A DNA stretch of 25,900 bases from DASXRA01 sp036506155 (GTDB taxonomy: Bacteria; Actinomycetota; Actinomycetes; Mycobacteriales; Jatrophihabitantaceae). Below, piece after piece: positions 1-8,093 of this stretch. The stretch covers positions 1 through 25,900 of the forward strand of contig DASXSF010000099.1 in the NCBI GenBank assembly GCA_036506155.1. The letters run 5' to 3'. The notes under the pieces were generated by a model. That model was not told the origin of the DNA and made no database searches. It was given only the letters and a program-made list of their open reading frames with translations. Every line of letters begins with the position of its first letter. The stretch's first letter is position 1. A program made the position numbers and the translations under genes.

Positions 1-29
1 TACGGCGCAGCCTGGGACAGGGGCACACC

Positions 30-464
30 ATGGTCCGAACAATTGGCGCGGGCGCGCTTGCGGCCTCCGAACGATCTCGCCGCGCACTGTTCGTCTTGGT
101 CGCGTTGATGGCGGTGTCCGCTGTGGCGACCGCGTGCAGCTCTAGCTCGAAGAGTGGCGGGGCGAGTTCGCCCGCATCCTCGGCGACCACCGCGTCGGGC
201 GGTGCGCCCGCTGCCGGCGGGTCGACGGTCGAGATCAAGGACTTCATGTTCATGCCCATGACCCTGAGCGTGGCGGTCGGGACCACCGTCACCTGGAAGT
301 TCGACGACTCCACCGAGCACACCGTCGCCGCCGACGACAACTCATTCACCTCCCCGGCACTGGGCAACGGCAAGACCTACACCCACGCCTTCACCACCGC
401 CGGCACGGTCAAATATCACTGCTCTATCCACCCGTTCATGACCGGCACCATCATCGTGAAATAG
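30..464 (+). CDS. Cupredoxin-domain lipoprotein (plastocyanin/azurin-like blue copper protein)
   Basis: This 144-residue protein has a basic N-terminus, a hydrophobic stretch at about residues 19-35 and a lipobox ending in Cys36 (VATAC), so it should be a lipoprotein on the outer face of the membrane. A low-complexity Ser/Ala/Gly linker runs to about residue 65, then a single cupredoxin domain fills residues 66-144. The type-1 copper ligands are visible: His97 (in EHTVA), then Cys131, His134 and Met137 in the C-terminal loop YHCSIHPFM. The family binds one copper and carries electrons or copper outside the cell. The next gene starts 7 bases downstream on the same strand, so the two are probably co-transcribed. 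Family and localisation are secure; the redox partner is unknown. Confidence 0.9.
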   Translation: MVRTIGAGALAASERSRRALFVLVALMAVSAVATACSSSSKSGGASSPASSATTASGGAPAAGGSTVEIKDFMFMPMTLSVAVGTTVTWKFDDSTEHTVAADDNSFTSPALGNGKTYTHAFTTAGTVKYHCSIHPFMTGTIIVK

Positions 465-471
465 GCCAGAA

Positions 472-954
472 ATGGCCGCGCACCGAGCATCCGGTCGAGG
501 CCGCGCCTGGCTTGCGGTCAAGATCGCGCTCATCGTCATCGTGGTGGCCGGATTGACGGTCGATGCCTACGTGCACTTCAATCTCGCCAGCAACTACGAG
601 CTCATCAAGACCAGCACGCTCAGCCAGGCGGACCTGTTCCGAGTCGAAGGCGCCGTCGCCATCGTCGCCGCGCTGCTACTTGTGGTCCGGCCGCGTCGCT
701 ACACCGCAGCGATCGCTGCCGTGGTCGCCGGCTCCGCACTACTGGTGCTGTTGCTCTACCGCTACAACGACATCGGCCAACTCGGCCCCATCCCATCGAT
801 GTATGAGCCCATCTGGTACACCAAGAAAACCGTTGCCGCATTCGCCGAAGGCGCCGCGCTGATCGCCGCCGTGTTGCTGCTGTGGGTCCTGTGGGCACAG
901 TCCGCCCGAACCGTTGATGAAGCCGCCGAGCAAGCGGACAACCCGCAGCCGTGA
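472..954 (+). CDS. Four-helix integral membrane protein of unknown function
   Basis: The 160-residue product has four hydrophobic segments, at about residues 15-32, 57-75, 78-97 and 123-143. The first ends in DAYVHFNLA, a small polar signature that I recall from actinobacterial membrane proteins of this size. The loop between helices 3 and 4 is rich in Tyr and Pro. The ATG lies 7 bases after the stop of the cupredoxin gene, so translation is probably coupled, and a shared role at the membrane is plausible. I see no catalytic motif and assign no function. A hairpin follows the stop codon. Confidence 0.8.
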   Translation: MAAHRASGRGRAWLAVKIALIVIVVAGLTVDAYVHFNLASNYELIKTSTLSQADLFRVEGAVAIVAALLLVVRPRRYTAAIAAVVAGSALLVLLLYRYNDIGQLGPIPSMYEPIWYTKKTVAAFAEGAALIAAVLLLWVLWAQSARTVDEAAEQADNPQP

Positions 955-1684
955 AAATGAGATGTCGCCGACTGCGACGTCGGCGAGCAATGACTTCATG
1001 GCACCCGACCTAGGCAGCGGGACGGCCTCGTCTATCTGAACGATGACCACGTGCCACAAGCGTGGGGCTACCGGGCACACCGCAGCGCGCCCGCGTCGAC
1101 ACTTCGACCCCGCGACGTGACCCAGCCGACGGATCCGGAATCGCCTGCCCTCGGCCTCCGGCGCTGATCGAGTGATCAATTCGAGGTCTGCGTCGTCCGC
1201 ACCGGCGTGACGTTAAGGTCGGCGGCCGCTGGACCACCTGTGTCGCGGGATTGACCAGCATTGCCAGCTCGTCGGTCGGGCGGAACCCACGCGGCGGCCA
1301 CCACCGGCTGGCTGTCGACGTGCCTGCACAGCATCGCGTCCGCGAGTTACTCGACCACATCCGCGTGTCCGCCGCCCTGGTGAACACGCTCGACGCGATA
1401 CACGTCGAAGCCATCGCCGACCCGGCTCCGCCCTGGATCGGTGACGACCCCAACCAGCACGTGACGCCCCTAACGGCGCCGTTGCCAGCGAGCATGCGAG
1501 TGCAACACGGTCCACACTGGACAGTACCGTGTTTGACGGCGGTTACCCACGCATCCGAGATATACGCGGTAATTGATGACCATCACCCGCGAAAACGCGC
1601 GCGTCGCTGCGAGTAGCGTCGGTGACGCGTTGGGCGGGCCACGCTCGATGTGTCGTGTCCGCGAGCCCACCCGAACGGGGCACC
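955..1684. other. 730-base stretch with no recognisable gene
   Basis: Open frames exist on both strands here (for example plus 1251-1616 and minus 1010-1495), but their translations are Arg/Pro/Ala-rich, have no domain or motif I recognise and lack a good ribosome binding site. Apart from the hairpin at 965-986 I see no RNA gene or repeat. It may be decayed coding sequence. The upstream region of the FKBP lipoprotein gene lies at its right end. Confidence 0.4.
965..986 (+). terminator. Candidate hairpin terminator after the cupredoxin operon
   Basis: The arms TCGCCGAC and GTCGGCGA pair perfectly over 8 bp around a 6-base loop, 11 bases after the stop of the membrane-protein gene. There is no T-run, which is common for actinobacterial hairpin terminators but lowers certainty. 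Confidence 0.4.
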
Positions 1685-2674
1685 GTGTCTACTATTCTCC
1701 GCTTGTTGGCCGTGCTCCTGGCACCGGCCGTGATACTCACGGCGTGCACCTCAGGCGGCAAGCCCAGCCCCTCGTCGAATACACCGTCCAGAGCATCCAC
1801 CGCGTCGGGCAAGACTGCGGCCTCCGCCACGGGCGTGGCGGTATCCGGCGGGTTCGGTACCACGCCCACGCTGACTATTCCGACCACGCCGGCGCCCGCC
1901 GCCCTCACCCAGCAGATCCTTACGCGCGGCTCCGGCGCGCCCGTGGCAAAGGGCGACACACTGGTCGCGAATTACCTCGGCGAGACGTGGGCGCCGAAGA
2001 ACGGAAAGGCCGCCCCGTTCGACAGTTCCTTTTCCCGCGGCACGCCGGCGGCATTCGTCATCGGTACCGGCCGGGTCATCCCTGGCTGGGACAAGACGCT
2101 CATCGACAAGACACTCGGCACTCGGCTACTCGTCACGGTGCCGCCTGCTGACGGCTACGGCGCAACCGGACAGCCGAACGCGGGTATCACCGGCACGGAC
2201 ACGCTGGTGTTCGTCATCGACCTCGTCGCCGACTACAAACCGAACGCCTCTGCGGCGGGGACCGTCGCCACCAATGTCCCCAGGACCGGCCTGCCCAAGG
2301 TCACGAATGTGCCCGGAAAGAAGCCAACTGTCACCAGTACAGCCGGGGTCAAGGTTCCCACGCGGCCGACGACCACGTTGCTCGTCACAGGCACCGGACC
2401 CAAAATCGACAAGAGCAAGACGCTGGTCCTGCAGCTCGTCCAGACCGACCTAGCAACGGGTCGGCACACCCAGGCGACGTGGGGCCAAGGCCCGCAGACC
2501 GTCGCGGCCCAGAATGTTTTCCAGGTTGCCGGTAAGTTGGCCGGGCAGAAGATCGGTAGCCGAGCGCTGGTCCTGCTGCCCGCGAGGCCCGCGACACCGG
2601 CCACCTCTACCCAGGCGGCGCAACCAGCCACTCCGCCGCAGATTCTGATCATCGACGTTGTGGGCCAGTTCTGA
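1685..2674 (+). CDS. FKBP-type peptidyl-prolyl cis-trans isomerase lipoprotein with two FKBP-like halves
   Basis: The GTG at 1685 was chosen because it places a compact signal peptide directly at the N-terminus, with lipobox LTAC at Cys21; a longer in-frame GTG at 1622 would bury the signal behind 21 unlikely residues. The product has 329 residues. A Ser/Thr/Ala-rich linker leads to an FKBP domain at about residues 80-184, recognisable by GDTLVANYLGETW, the core VIPGWDKTL at 131-139 and the Asp/Leu-rich final strand VFVIDLVADY. A second, degenerate copy follows at about 226-329 (TGTGPKIDKSKTLVLQL, then QILIIDVVGQF). Family members catalyse prolyl isomerisation and help fold exported proteins; only the first half looks catalytic. 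Confidence 0.88.
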   Translation: MSTILRLLAVLLAPAVILTACTSGGKPSPSSNTPSRASTASGKTAASATGVAVSGGFGTTPTLTIPTTPAPAALTQQILTRGSGAPVAKGDTLVANYLGETWAPKNGKAAPFDSSFSRGTPAAFVIGTGRVIPGWDKTLIDKTLGTRLLVTVPPADGYGATGQPNAGITGTDTLVFVIDLVADYKPNASAAGTVATNVPRTGLPKVTNVPGKKPTVTSTAGVKVPTRPTTTLLVTGTGPKIDKSKTLVLQLVQTDLATGRHTQATWGQGPQTVAAQNVFQVAGKLAGQKIGSRALVLLPARPATPATSTQAAQPATPPQILIIDVVGQF

Positions 2675-2741
2675 TCGCTTCCGACCCGAAGCCGGGCAGC
2701 GGTGGGAGCCAGCCGTCATAGTCGGCTGGGATGATGCCGCG

Positions 2742-3419
2742 GTGGCCGATGACAAGCCATTGCACATCTACCGGGTTGTCATGGCCCTGGCCGCGCCGGT
2801 TGTTCGCTGGTGGGGCCGGCTGGAGGTCATCGGCGAGCAGGTGATGCCGGCATCCGGGGCGACGTTGCTGCTCGCGAACCACGACAGTGCCTGGGATCCG
2901 CTGGTGCTCGGCGTCGCCGCCGTGCGACGCCGTCAGCTTCGCGCATTGGCCAAGTCGTCGCTGTGGCGGTTTCGCGCGCTGGGGTGGGTGCTGGACCGGA
3001 TGGGCCAGATCCCGATCGACCGCAGACGCGGCGACCCGCAGGCCTTAGCGGCCGCGATCAGACACCTGCGGGGAGGTGGCTGTGTCGGCGTGTTTCCGGA
3101 GGGCACCGTGTCGCGCGGGCGGCCGCTGAGGGCGTTGAGCGGCGCCGGACGCCTCGCGCTGGCGGTTCCGGAAACCCGGATCGTGTGCGCGAGCGTCACC
3201 GGTGCGGTGGACATCGTCCGCTTCCCGCAACGGCCGAGAATCCGCGTCGAGTTTTTCGAGCCCGTGAGCGGTCAGCCCCGGCCGGGCGAGTCGGCGATTA
3301 CTCTGACGCGTCGCGCAATGACTGAGATCCGGGCTGCCGCGCCGTACGCGGTGCCCGGGCGGCGGAGGAAGGCAGGCCAGTTCCGACGCCTCGCGGCCGG
3401 AGCCGACGAGGAGCGGTAA
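2742..3419 (+). CDS. 1-acyl-sn-glycerol-3-phosphate acyltransferase family protein (PlsC-like)
   Basis: The product of about 225 residues carries the acyltransferase signature His47-x4-Asp52 (NHDSAWD) and the second block FPEGT at 118-122, both diagnostic of the PlsC/LPLAT family that moves acyl groups to lysophosphatidate or related acceptors at the membrane. I chose the GTG at 2742. An upstream in-frame TTG at 2658 overlaps the FKBP gene by 17 bases and adds 28 residues with no family character. Start choice is uncertain; family is not. The C-terminus is basic (RRRKAGQFRR). It follows the FKBP gene with a short gap and may share its transcript. The substrate cannot be read from the sequence. 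Confidence 0.88.
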   Translation: MADDKPLHIYRVVMALAAPVVRWWGRLEVIGEQVMPASGATLLLANHDSAWDPLVLGVAAVRRRQLRALAKSSLWRFRALGWVLDRMGQIPIDRRRGDPQALAAAIRHLRGGGCVGVFPEGTVSRGRPLRALSGAGRLALAVPETRIVCASVTGAVDIVRFPQRPRIRVEFFEPVSGQPRPGESAITLTRRAMTEIRAAAPYAVPGRRRKAGQFRRLAAGADEER

Positions 3420-3441
3420 TGGTGCTAAGCGCTGCCACGTG

Positions 3442-4068
3442 ATGCGACCAGCTCTCAAGCGGGTCCCGGGCTGGGCACTGTTGTCTGCGGTGGTCGCACC
3501 CGTCGCACTGATCGGCGGCTGGCTGCTCGCCGGCCACCTGCAACCACCCGGCTACAGCCTCCTACATCAGAGCATCAGCAGCCTCGCCGCGCGCGGTGCG
3601 CACGATCGCTGGATCATGACCGGCGCGCTGGTCCTGCTCGGGTCGTGCCACCTAATCACCGCTGTCGGCCTGCGTCCGGCCCGCGCGCTCGGACGTGCCA
3701 CCCTGGCCATAGGCGGGCTCGCGACACTGGCCGTGGCCGCCTTCCCGCAGCCGCATTCGGGCACGGCGGCCACGCACGTTGCGGCCGCCACGATCGGCTT
3801 CATCGCGCTCGCCGTCTGGCCCGTGCTGGCCGCGCGGGGTGTGGATGACCGCCTGCTCACGCTCGCGGTATCCGCTACCGCCTCAGCTTCACTACTGGGC
3901 CTGCTCACCTGGCTGACCGTCGCCCTCAACACCACCTACCTCGGCCTGTCCGAGCGATGCTTGACCGGCGCCCAGGCACTCTGGCCCCTCGCCGTCGCCC
4001 TGAACGCACAACACGTCGCCGCGCCGCCCCCGCAGGCCGAGCCACCAGAATCAGTAACCCGCCGCTGA
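3442..4068 (+). CDS. DUF998-like integral membrane protein
   Basis: The 208-residue protein has about six hydrophobic segments and the layout of the DUF998 family: a first helix, an extracytoplasmic loop with YSLLHQSISSLAARG, then alternating helices with short loops, and a closing GLSERC element before the last helix. The family has no agreed biochemical role. The ATG at 3442 was preferred over the GTG three bases earlier; neither has a strong ribosome binding site. It begins 22 bases after the acyltransferase stop on the same strand, so co-transcription is likely. The tail is Pro-rich. Confidence 0.75.
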   Translation: MRPALKRVPGWALLSAVVAPVALIGGWLLAGHLQPPGYSLLHQSISSLAARGAHDRWIMTGALVLLGSCHLITAVGLRPARALGRATLAIGGLATLAVAAFPQPHSGTAATHVAAATIGFIALAVWPVLAARGVDDRLLTLAVSATASASLLGLLTWLTVALNTTYLGLSERCLTGAQALWPLAVALNAQHVAAPPPQAEPPESVTRR

Positions 4069-4072
4069 GCGC

Positions 4073-4097
4073 ACTCGGGCCGCGCGGGCCCGCGAGT
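4073..4097 (+). terminator. Weak candidate hairpin after the DUF998-like gene
   Basis: ACTCGGGC at 4073-4080 can pair with GCCC and GAGT at 4088-4097 across a two-base bulge, just 5 bases after the stop. GC-rich, no T-run. Confidence 0.3.
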
Positions 4098-4278
4098 ACG
4101 GATCAAGGTGTAGCTCCGGTACGGGCAGGGATGACCTCGATTCCCTCGCTGGCGGGGGGCCGACGCATGCGGCGGTGAGGCCGAATTCATGGCCTTCGCC
4201 GTGGGAGTCGCGCTGATTGAGCTCGGGCCGGCCGGCTCGTGAGCCTCGAGCACTCCGGGCCGGCTGGCCACGCAGCCT

Positions 4279-4628
4279 CTATTGCGCGATGCCGAGCTGC
4301 CTCGCTTGGAGCGCGGCGTCCCAGAAGGCGGAAATGACGATGAGCTGATCGCCGTCCCACTTGCTGGTCTGGCCGAACTCGACGTCGAATGCCTTTCCCG
4401 TCGGGGCGATCACCGTGCCGTCGGGGAGAACCAACTCTCCGGTGAACGTGCCTGTCACGTTGGTGACAACGGTGATCCAGTCACCGTTTCCGAATTTGGA
4501 TCGGGTACGGGGTGTGCACGTGGATGTCGGGACATGCGGACAAGCTGCTGCATCGCGGCCGTGTGCGCCGCCCGGCCGTAGATCGGCTGCGCGCCCCTCC
4601 ACAGTGGATACTCCGCGCCGTCTTTACA
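4279..4628 (-). pseudogene. SnoaL-like ester cyclase (NTF2-like) remnant, 5'-truncated and frameshifted
   Basis: Reading the minus strand, three frames join into one SnoaL-like sequence. The first (about 4628-4530) gives AEYPLWRGAQPIYGRAAH and ends MQQLVRMS. The second supplies DIHVHTPYPIQ. The third (from about 4495 to the stop at 4279) gives FGNGDWITVVTNVTGTFTGE and ends FWDAALQARQLGIAQ. The joins correspond to about two missing C bases near 4528 and one extra A in the AAA run near 4493. The last frame holds the typical strand-rich half of small NTF2-fold cyclase-like proteins. No start or N-terminal helix is visible before it runs into the response-regulator stop at 4661. It is either a decayed gene or an intact one with sequence errors, although truncation at the 5' end favours decay. 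Confidence 0.72.
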
Positions 4629-4660
4629 GCGGCGCCCGGCTGGGCCGGTTTGTCGTCGCG

Positions 4661-5326
4661 CTAGTTGGGGTGGCCAGGCGTGATGATGCTGTTCTCGTAG
4701 GCGATGGCGACAAGGGCGGCGCGGTCGTGGCAGTCAAGCTTGCGGAGGATGTTGCGGACGTGGCTCTTGGCGGTGAGTGGGCTGATGACCAGCTGCCCGG
4801 CGATCTCGGCGTTGCTCAGCCCACGGGCGACAAGGACCAGGATGTCGCGCTCGCGGTCGGTGAGCTCAGCCAGGCGCGGTTCTGGCTGCTGCGGGTCGGG
4901 GCGTGCGGCGAACTCGGCGATGAGCCGGCGGGTGATGCTCGGGGACAGCAGCGCCTCGCCGGCCGCGACGACCTCGATGCCGCGCAGCAGCTCGCCGCGT
5001 GGGGTGTCCTTCAGCAGGAATCCGGACGCGCCGGAACGCAGCGCACTGTAGACGTATTCGTCGAGGTCGAAGGTGGTGAGGACGAGTACCCGGGTACGCG
5101 GGAGCGTCGGGTCGGCGCAGATGATGCGGGTCGCTTCGAGTCCGTCCATCTTTGGCATGCGGATGTCCATCAACACCACATCCGGGAACGTGCTTCGGGC
5201 GAGATCGACGGCGGCGCGCCCGGTCTCCGCCCGCCCGACGACACTCATGCCCGCCTGGGCGTCGACGATCGCTGCGAAGCCGTCTCGCACGGCGGCCTGG
5301 TCGTCGGCGACGAGCACGCGGATCAT
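4661..5326 (-). CDS. NarL/FixJ-family two-component response regulator
   Basis: The 221-residue protein has a receiver domain at 1-120 with acidic pair Asp8/Asp9, phosphoacceptor Asp54 (VVLMDIRMP) and the conserved lysine in LLKDTPRG. A LuxR-type helix-turn-helix fills about 150-215 (LTDRERDILVLVARGLSNAE, then SHVRNILRKL). When phosphorylated, such proteins bind DNA as dimers. Its ATG overlaps the TGA of the kinase gene by 4 bases, so the two are translationally coupled partners. The divergent ABC exporter is the obvious candidate target. Confidence 0.95.
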   Translation of the reverse strand: MIRVLVADDQAAVRDGFAAIVDAQAGMSVVGRAETGRAAVDLARSTFPDVVLMDIRMPKMDGLEATRIICADPTLPRTRVLVLTTFDLDEYVYSALRSGASGFLLKDTPRGELLRGIEVVAAGEALLSPSITRRLIAEFAARPDPQQPEPRLAELTDRERDILVLVARGLSNAEIAGQLVISPLTAKSHVRNILRKLDCHDRAALVAIAYENSIITPGHPN

Positions 5327-6456
5327 TGCGCGCGCTCGTAGGGCAGGTCGGCGCGGACACGGAAGCCTGACGCATGCGGCCCCGCATCGAGCGTTCCGCC
5401 AACCACGTTCGCCCGCTCGCGCATCCCGGTGATGCCGACGCCGGGGCTGCTGGGCTCGGTTGCGCGGCCGCCGGGACCGTTGTCAACCGTCAGCGTCAGC
5501 TGCTCGGGATCGAACCGGAGCGTGACCGTGGCTGAGGCGCCGGGGGCGTGGCGGCGCACGTTGGTGAGTGACTCCTGCACAATGCGGTAGGCCGCGAGCG
5601 ACGTCGCGTCCGATATTCGTGACGGTGCTGAGCCGTGGACGTCGAGGCTGACCTCGAGTCCGACGCCTCGTGCGCGGCCGACCATCTGGCAGATGTCGTC
5701 GACACCGGGGCTCGGCGAGCGGGGCGACTCCGCGGACTCGGGTCCGCGTAGGACGCCGAGGATGCCGCGCAGCTCCGCAATCGCGCCGTGGCTGCGGCGT
5801 TCGATCTGTTCGAGTGCCTCGCGAGCCTGACTCGGGGCGCCCCGCTCGGCTGCGGCCGCAGCGGTTATGTTGATCTCGGTCAGGGTGTGGGCGACGACGT
5901 CGTGCAGCTCGCGGGCGATTCGCATTCGCTCCTGCTCGGCGCGGCGCTCGGCCTCCTGCTCGCGGGCCTGTTCGGCGAGCTCGAGCCGTTCCTCCAGCAG
6001 GCGCATGTTCGCTTGGTGCGTGCGGATGACCTCTGCTGCGAGCAGTGGCACGGCGACGAGCAGCACGTGGGCGACGGTCTGCCCGACGGTGGGCCGGCCA
6101 GGGTGCACGACGTCGGCGGCGATGACCGCGGTGATCGCGAGAACTCCGGCCGCCAGTTGCTGCAGCCGGCCGCGGCGCAGCGCGACCGCGTACAGCGCGA
6201 CGGCCGGCGCCAGAACGGCGACGGAGGCGGCGGAGCTGTCGAGGTGAAACAGCACCGCGACGAGCGCGCCGGAGGCCAGCAGGGTCCAGCCCGGCCAACG
6301 CCGCCGCGCGACCAGCACAAGCGCAGCGCAGATCCCAAGCACGATCGGCGCGGGCCGGGCGCTCGCGCCGCCGTGCAGCGTCTCACCGACGACGATCACT
6401 GCGGCGGCAAGCGCCGGTACTGCCGTGTCGATGAGGATCAGATGACGTTCGTGCAT
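5323..6456 (-). CDS. Sensor histidine kinase, HisKA_3 (NarX-like) type
   Basis: About 377 residues. Five or six hydrophobic segments (about residues 7-24, 37-50, 57-70, 77-93, 101-115 and 127-143) are followed by a charged coiled-coil region rich in Glu/Arg and the HisKA_3 box ARELHDVVAHTL with phosphoacceptor His185. The ATPase domain shows the N-box QESLTNVRRHAPGA and the G-box GVGITGMRERANVVGG. It lacks a large extracellular domain, typical of intramembrane-sensing kinases that watch the envelope or a partner exporter. I chose the ATG at 6456; an ATG at 6495 would add 13 residues and overlap a palindrome. Coupled to the downstream regulator by ATGA. Confidence 0.92.
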   Translation of the reverse strand: MHERHLILIDTAVPALAAAVIVVGETLHGGASARPAPIVLGICAALVLVARRRWPGWTLLASGALVAVLFHLDSSAASVAVLAPAVALYAVALRRGRLQQLAAGVLAITAVIAADVVHPGRPTVGQTVAHVLLVAVPLLAAEVIRTHQANMRLLEERLELAEQAREQEAERRAEQERMRIARELHDVVAHTLTEINITAAAAAERGAPSQAREALEQIERRSHGAIAELRGILGVLRGPESAESPRSPSPGVDDICQMVGRARGVGLEVSLDVHGSAPSRISDATSLAAYRIVQESLTNVRRHAPGASATVTLRFDPEQLTLTVDNGPGGRATEPSSPGVGITGMRERANVVGGTLDAGPHASGFRVRADLPYERAQ

Positions 6457-6492
6457 GGCGTAAGCGACGGTAGCGCCGCCGAACGCTGGCGC

Positions 6493-6530
6493 CATACCCC
6501 AGCGGGAGTAAGGCGAATACCCCTTGGGGT
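6493..6530. promoter_or_regulatory. Two C-tract/G-tract palindromes between the kinase and the ABC exporter
   Basis: Within the 147-base divergent intergenic region lie TACCCCagcgGGAGTA (6494-6509, one mismatch) and the perfect 12-mer ACCCCTTGGGGT (6519-6530). They sit 10 bases apart, about one helical turn. Either the LuxR-type regulator or another dimeric repressor could bind here; the TACCCC arms also resemble CsoR-type operators. Function is inferred from symmetry and position only. Confidence 0.45.
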
Positions 6531-6603
6531 CGATGTGTCGGCAGAGCCGTGGGGCGACGGTGGTTGCGTGGAACAGACGACGGCTTCTCCTCGTGACAAT
6601 CGC

Positions 6604-7335
6604 ATGATCGACGGCCTTACCCCGACTCAACCTGTGATCGCGGTTCGTGATCTCACGAAACGCTTCGGCGCCGTCGTGGCTGTTGACGCGCTGAGCTTCA
6701 CCCTCGAGGCAGGCTCGATCACCGGCTTCCTGGGCCCGAACGGTGCCGGCAAGACCACGACCCTGCGGCTGCTGCTCGGCCTGGCTCGCCCCAGCTCCGG
6801 GGAGGCCTTGGTGTTCGGCCGACCCTACCGGGATCTGCCCAATCCCACCCGGCGAGTCGGCGCGCTACTCGAGTCGGGGGACTTTGATCCCGGGCGCACC
6901 GGCCGCAACCACCTGCGCGCGCTCGCTCTCGCCTCGGGCATCGACGCCTGCCGGGTAGACGAGTTGCTCGAACTCGTCGAACTCGACCGGGCGGCGCACC
7001 GGCCGGCCGGCAGCTACTCGCTTGGCATGCGGCAGCGACTCGGGTTAGCGGCCGCGCTGTTGGGCCATCCCGCGCTCCTGGTGCTCGACGAGCCGGCAAA
7101 CGGCCTCGACGCGGCCGGCGTGCACTGGCTGCGCGGATTCCTGCGGCAGTTCGCTGCCGGCGGCGGCACCGTACTGGTTTCCAGCCACCTGCTCGCGGAG
7201 GTGGCGCAGACCGTCGACCACGCGTTGATCATCGAGCGCGGACGGCTGGTGGCCACCGTGGCAGTGGATCAGCTGCCCGGCAGCGGTGCGCTCGAACAGC
7301 TCTACCTCGAACTGACCGGCACGGACGAGTCATGA
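6604..7335 (+). CDS. ABC transporter ATP-binding protein (ABC-2 / drug-exporter type)
   Basis: The 243-residue protein has all the ATPase motifs: Walker A GPNGAGKT at 44-51, the signature SLGMRQR, Walker B LLVLDEP, the D-loop GLDAAG and the switch His in VLVSSHLL. Sequence similarity is to the exporter ATPases that pair with ABC-2 permeases (CcmA/NatA/BcrA-like). The frame is open far upstream, over the opposite-strand kinase gene, so the start is judged by homology: the ATG at 6604 gives a normal N-terminus (VIAVRDLTKRFG). No strong ribosome binding site precedes it; a GTG at 6576 is a possible alternative. Its stop overlaps the permease start. Confidence 0.93.
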   Translation: MIDGLTPTQPVIAVRDLTKRFGAVVAVDALSFTLEAGSITGFLGPNGAGKTTTLRLLLGLARPSSGEALVFGRPYRDLPNPTRRVGALLESGDFDPGRTGRNHLRALALASGIDACRVDELLELVELDRAAHRPAGSYSLGMRQRLGLAAALLGHPALLVLDEPANGLDAAGVHWLRGFLRQFAAGGGTVLVSSHLLAEVAQTVDHALIIERGRLVATVAVDQLPGSGALEQLYLELTGTDES

Positions 7336-8081
7336 TCGCCCAGCTGTCCTCGGAGCTGTTCAAGCAGCGCACCACCCGCTCCGCCCGCATCCTGCTCGCG
7401 TCAATGATCGGCGTGACCGTGCTCGTCGTCTGCCTGCACGTATTCACCTTGAAGACCGCCGAGCTCAGCAGCGCGGCGAACCAGCCGAAGGTTTTCGGCT
7501 GGGGCACCACCATCGGCGCGCTGTTCGCTGCCCTCGCCGGGGCGATCAGCATCACCGCCGAGTTCCGGCACGGCACCATCCGTCCCACGCTCCTGACAAA
7601 CCCGCACCGCGCCCGCGTCATCGTGGCCAAGGCCACCGCGGCCGCGATCGCGGGGCTCGTCATCGGCGTGCTCGCTGCAGGGATGGTCGCGGCGATCGGC
7701 AGCAGCGGGCTCGCCCTTCGGGGCATTCCCATCACCCTCCACGCGGGCGACTTCACGCAGATGATCGCGGGCGGCGCCGCGGGTGCGGCCTTGTGGGCGA
7801 TCCTCGGCACCGGCCTCGGAACGATCCTGCGCGGCCAGGTCGGAGCCGTCGTCGGGCTGTGCGTGTGGCTGCTGTTGATCGAGAACATCCTGATCGGCAA
7901 CGTGCCCTCTGCCGGTAGGTACGCACCCGGCGCCAGCGACGGCGCGCTCGCCGGGCTCATGCCGGACGCGGGCAGCGCGACCCTGCTGACCCCGATCGCA
8001 GGCGCGCTCCTACTCGTCGGCTACGCCGCGGTCTGCGCCGCAGCCGGGCTCGCGGCGATCGAACGACGCGACATCGACTGA
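7332..8081 (+). CDS. ABC-2 type permease subunit
   Basis: The 249-residue membrane protein has six hydrophobic segments. The N-terminal MIAQLSSELFKQRTTRSAR leads into helix 1, then comes the short cytoplasmic motif AEFRHGTIRPTLLTNPHR typical of ABC-2 permeases of the NatB/BcrB type, followed by four helices. Its ATG overlaps the ATPase stop (ATGA), so the two should form one transporter. The next small gene starts 12 bases downstream with an AGGAG site. The substrate is not readable; the neighbouring envelope-sensing kinase fits export of a peptide or membrane-active drug. Confidence 0.9.
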   Translation: MIAQLSSELFKQRTTRSARILLASMIGVTVLVVCLHVFTLKTAELSSAANQPKVFGWGTTIGALFAALAGAISITAEFRHGTIRPTLLTNPHRARVIVAKATAAAIAGLVIGVLAAGMVAAIGSSGLALRGIPITLHAGDFTQMIAGGAAGAALWAILGTGLGTILRGQVGAVVGLCVWLLLIENILIGNVPSAGRYAPGASDGALAGLMPDAGSATLLTPIAGALLLVGYAAVCAAAGLAAIERRDID

Positions 8082-8093
8082 CCAGGAGCCGGC

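Noticed and set aside
5086..5097. 12-bp palindrome GTACCCGGGTAC as a CsoR-like box
   Set aside because: It lies inside the coding sequence of the response regulator, where codons for Arg-Val-Leu-type residues explain it; no promoter context.
5788..6603. Plus-strand open frame extending the ABC ATPase upstream by 272 codons
   Set aside because: It lies antisense to the histidine kinase gene, has no motif of its own, and the ATPase homology begins at 6604.
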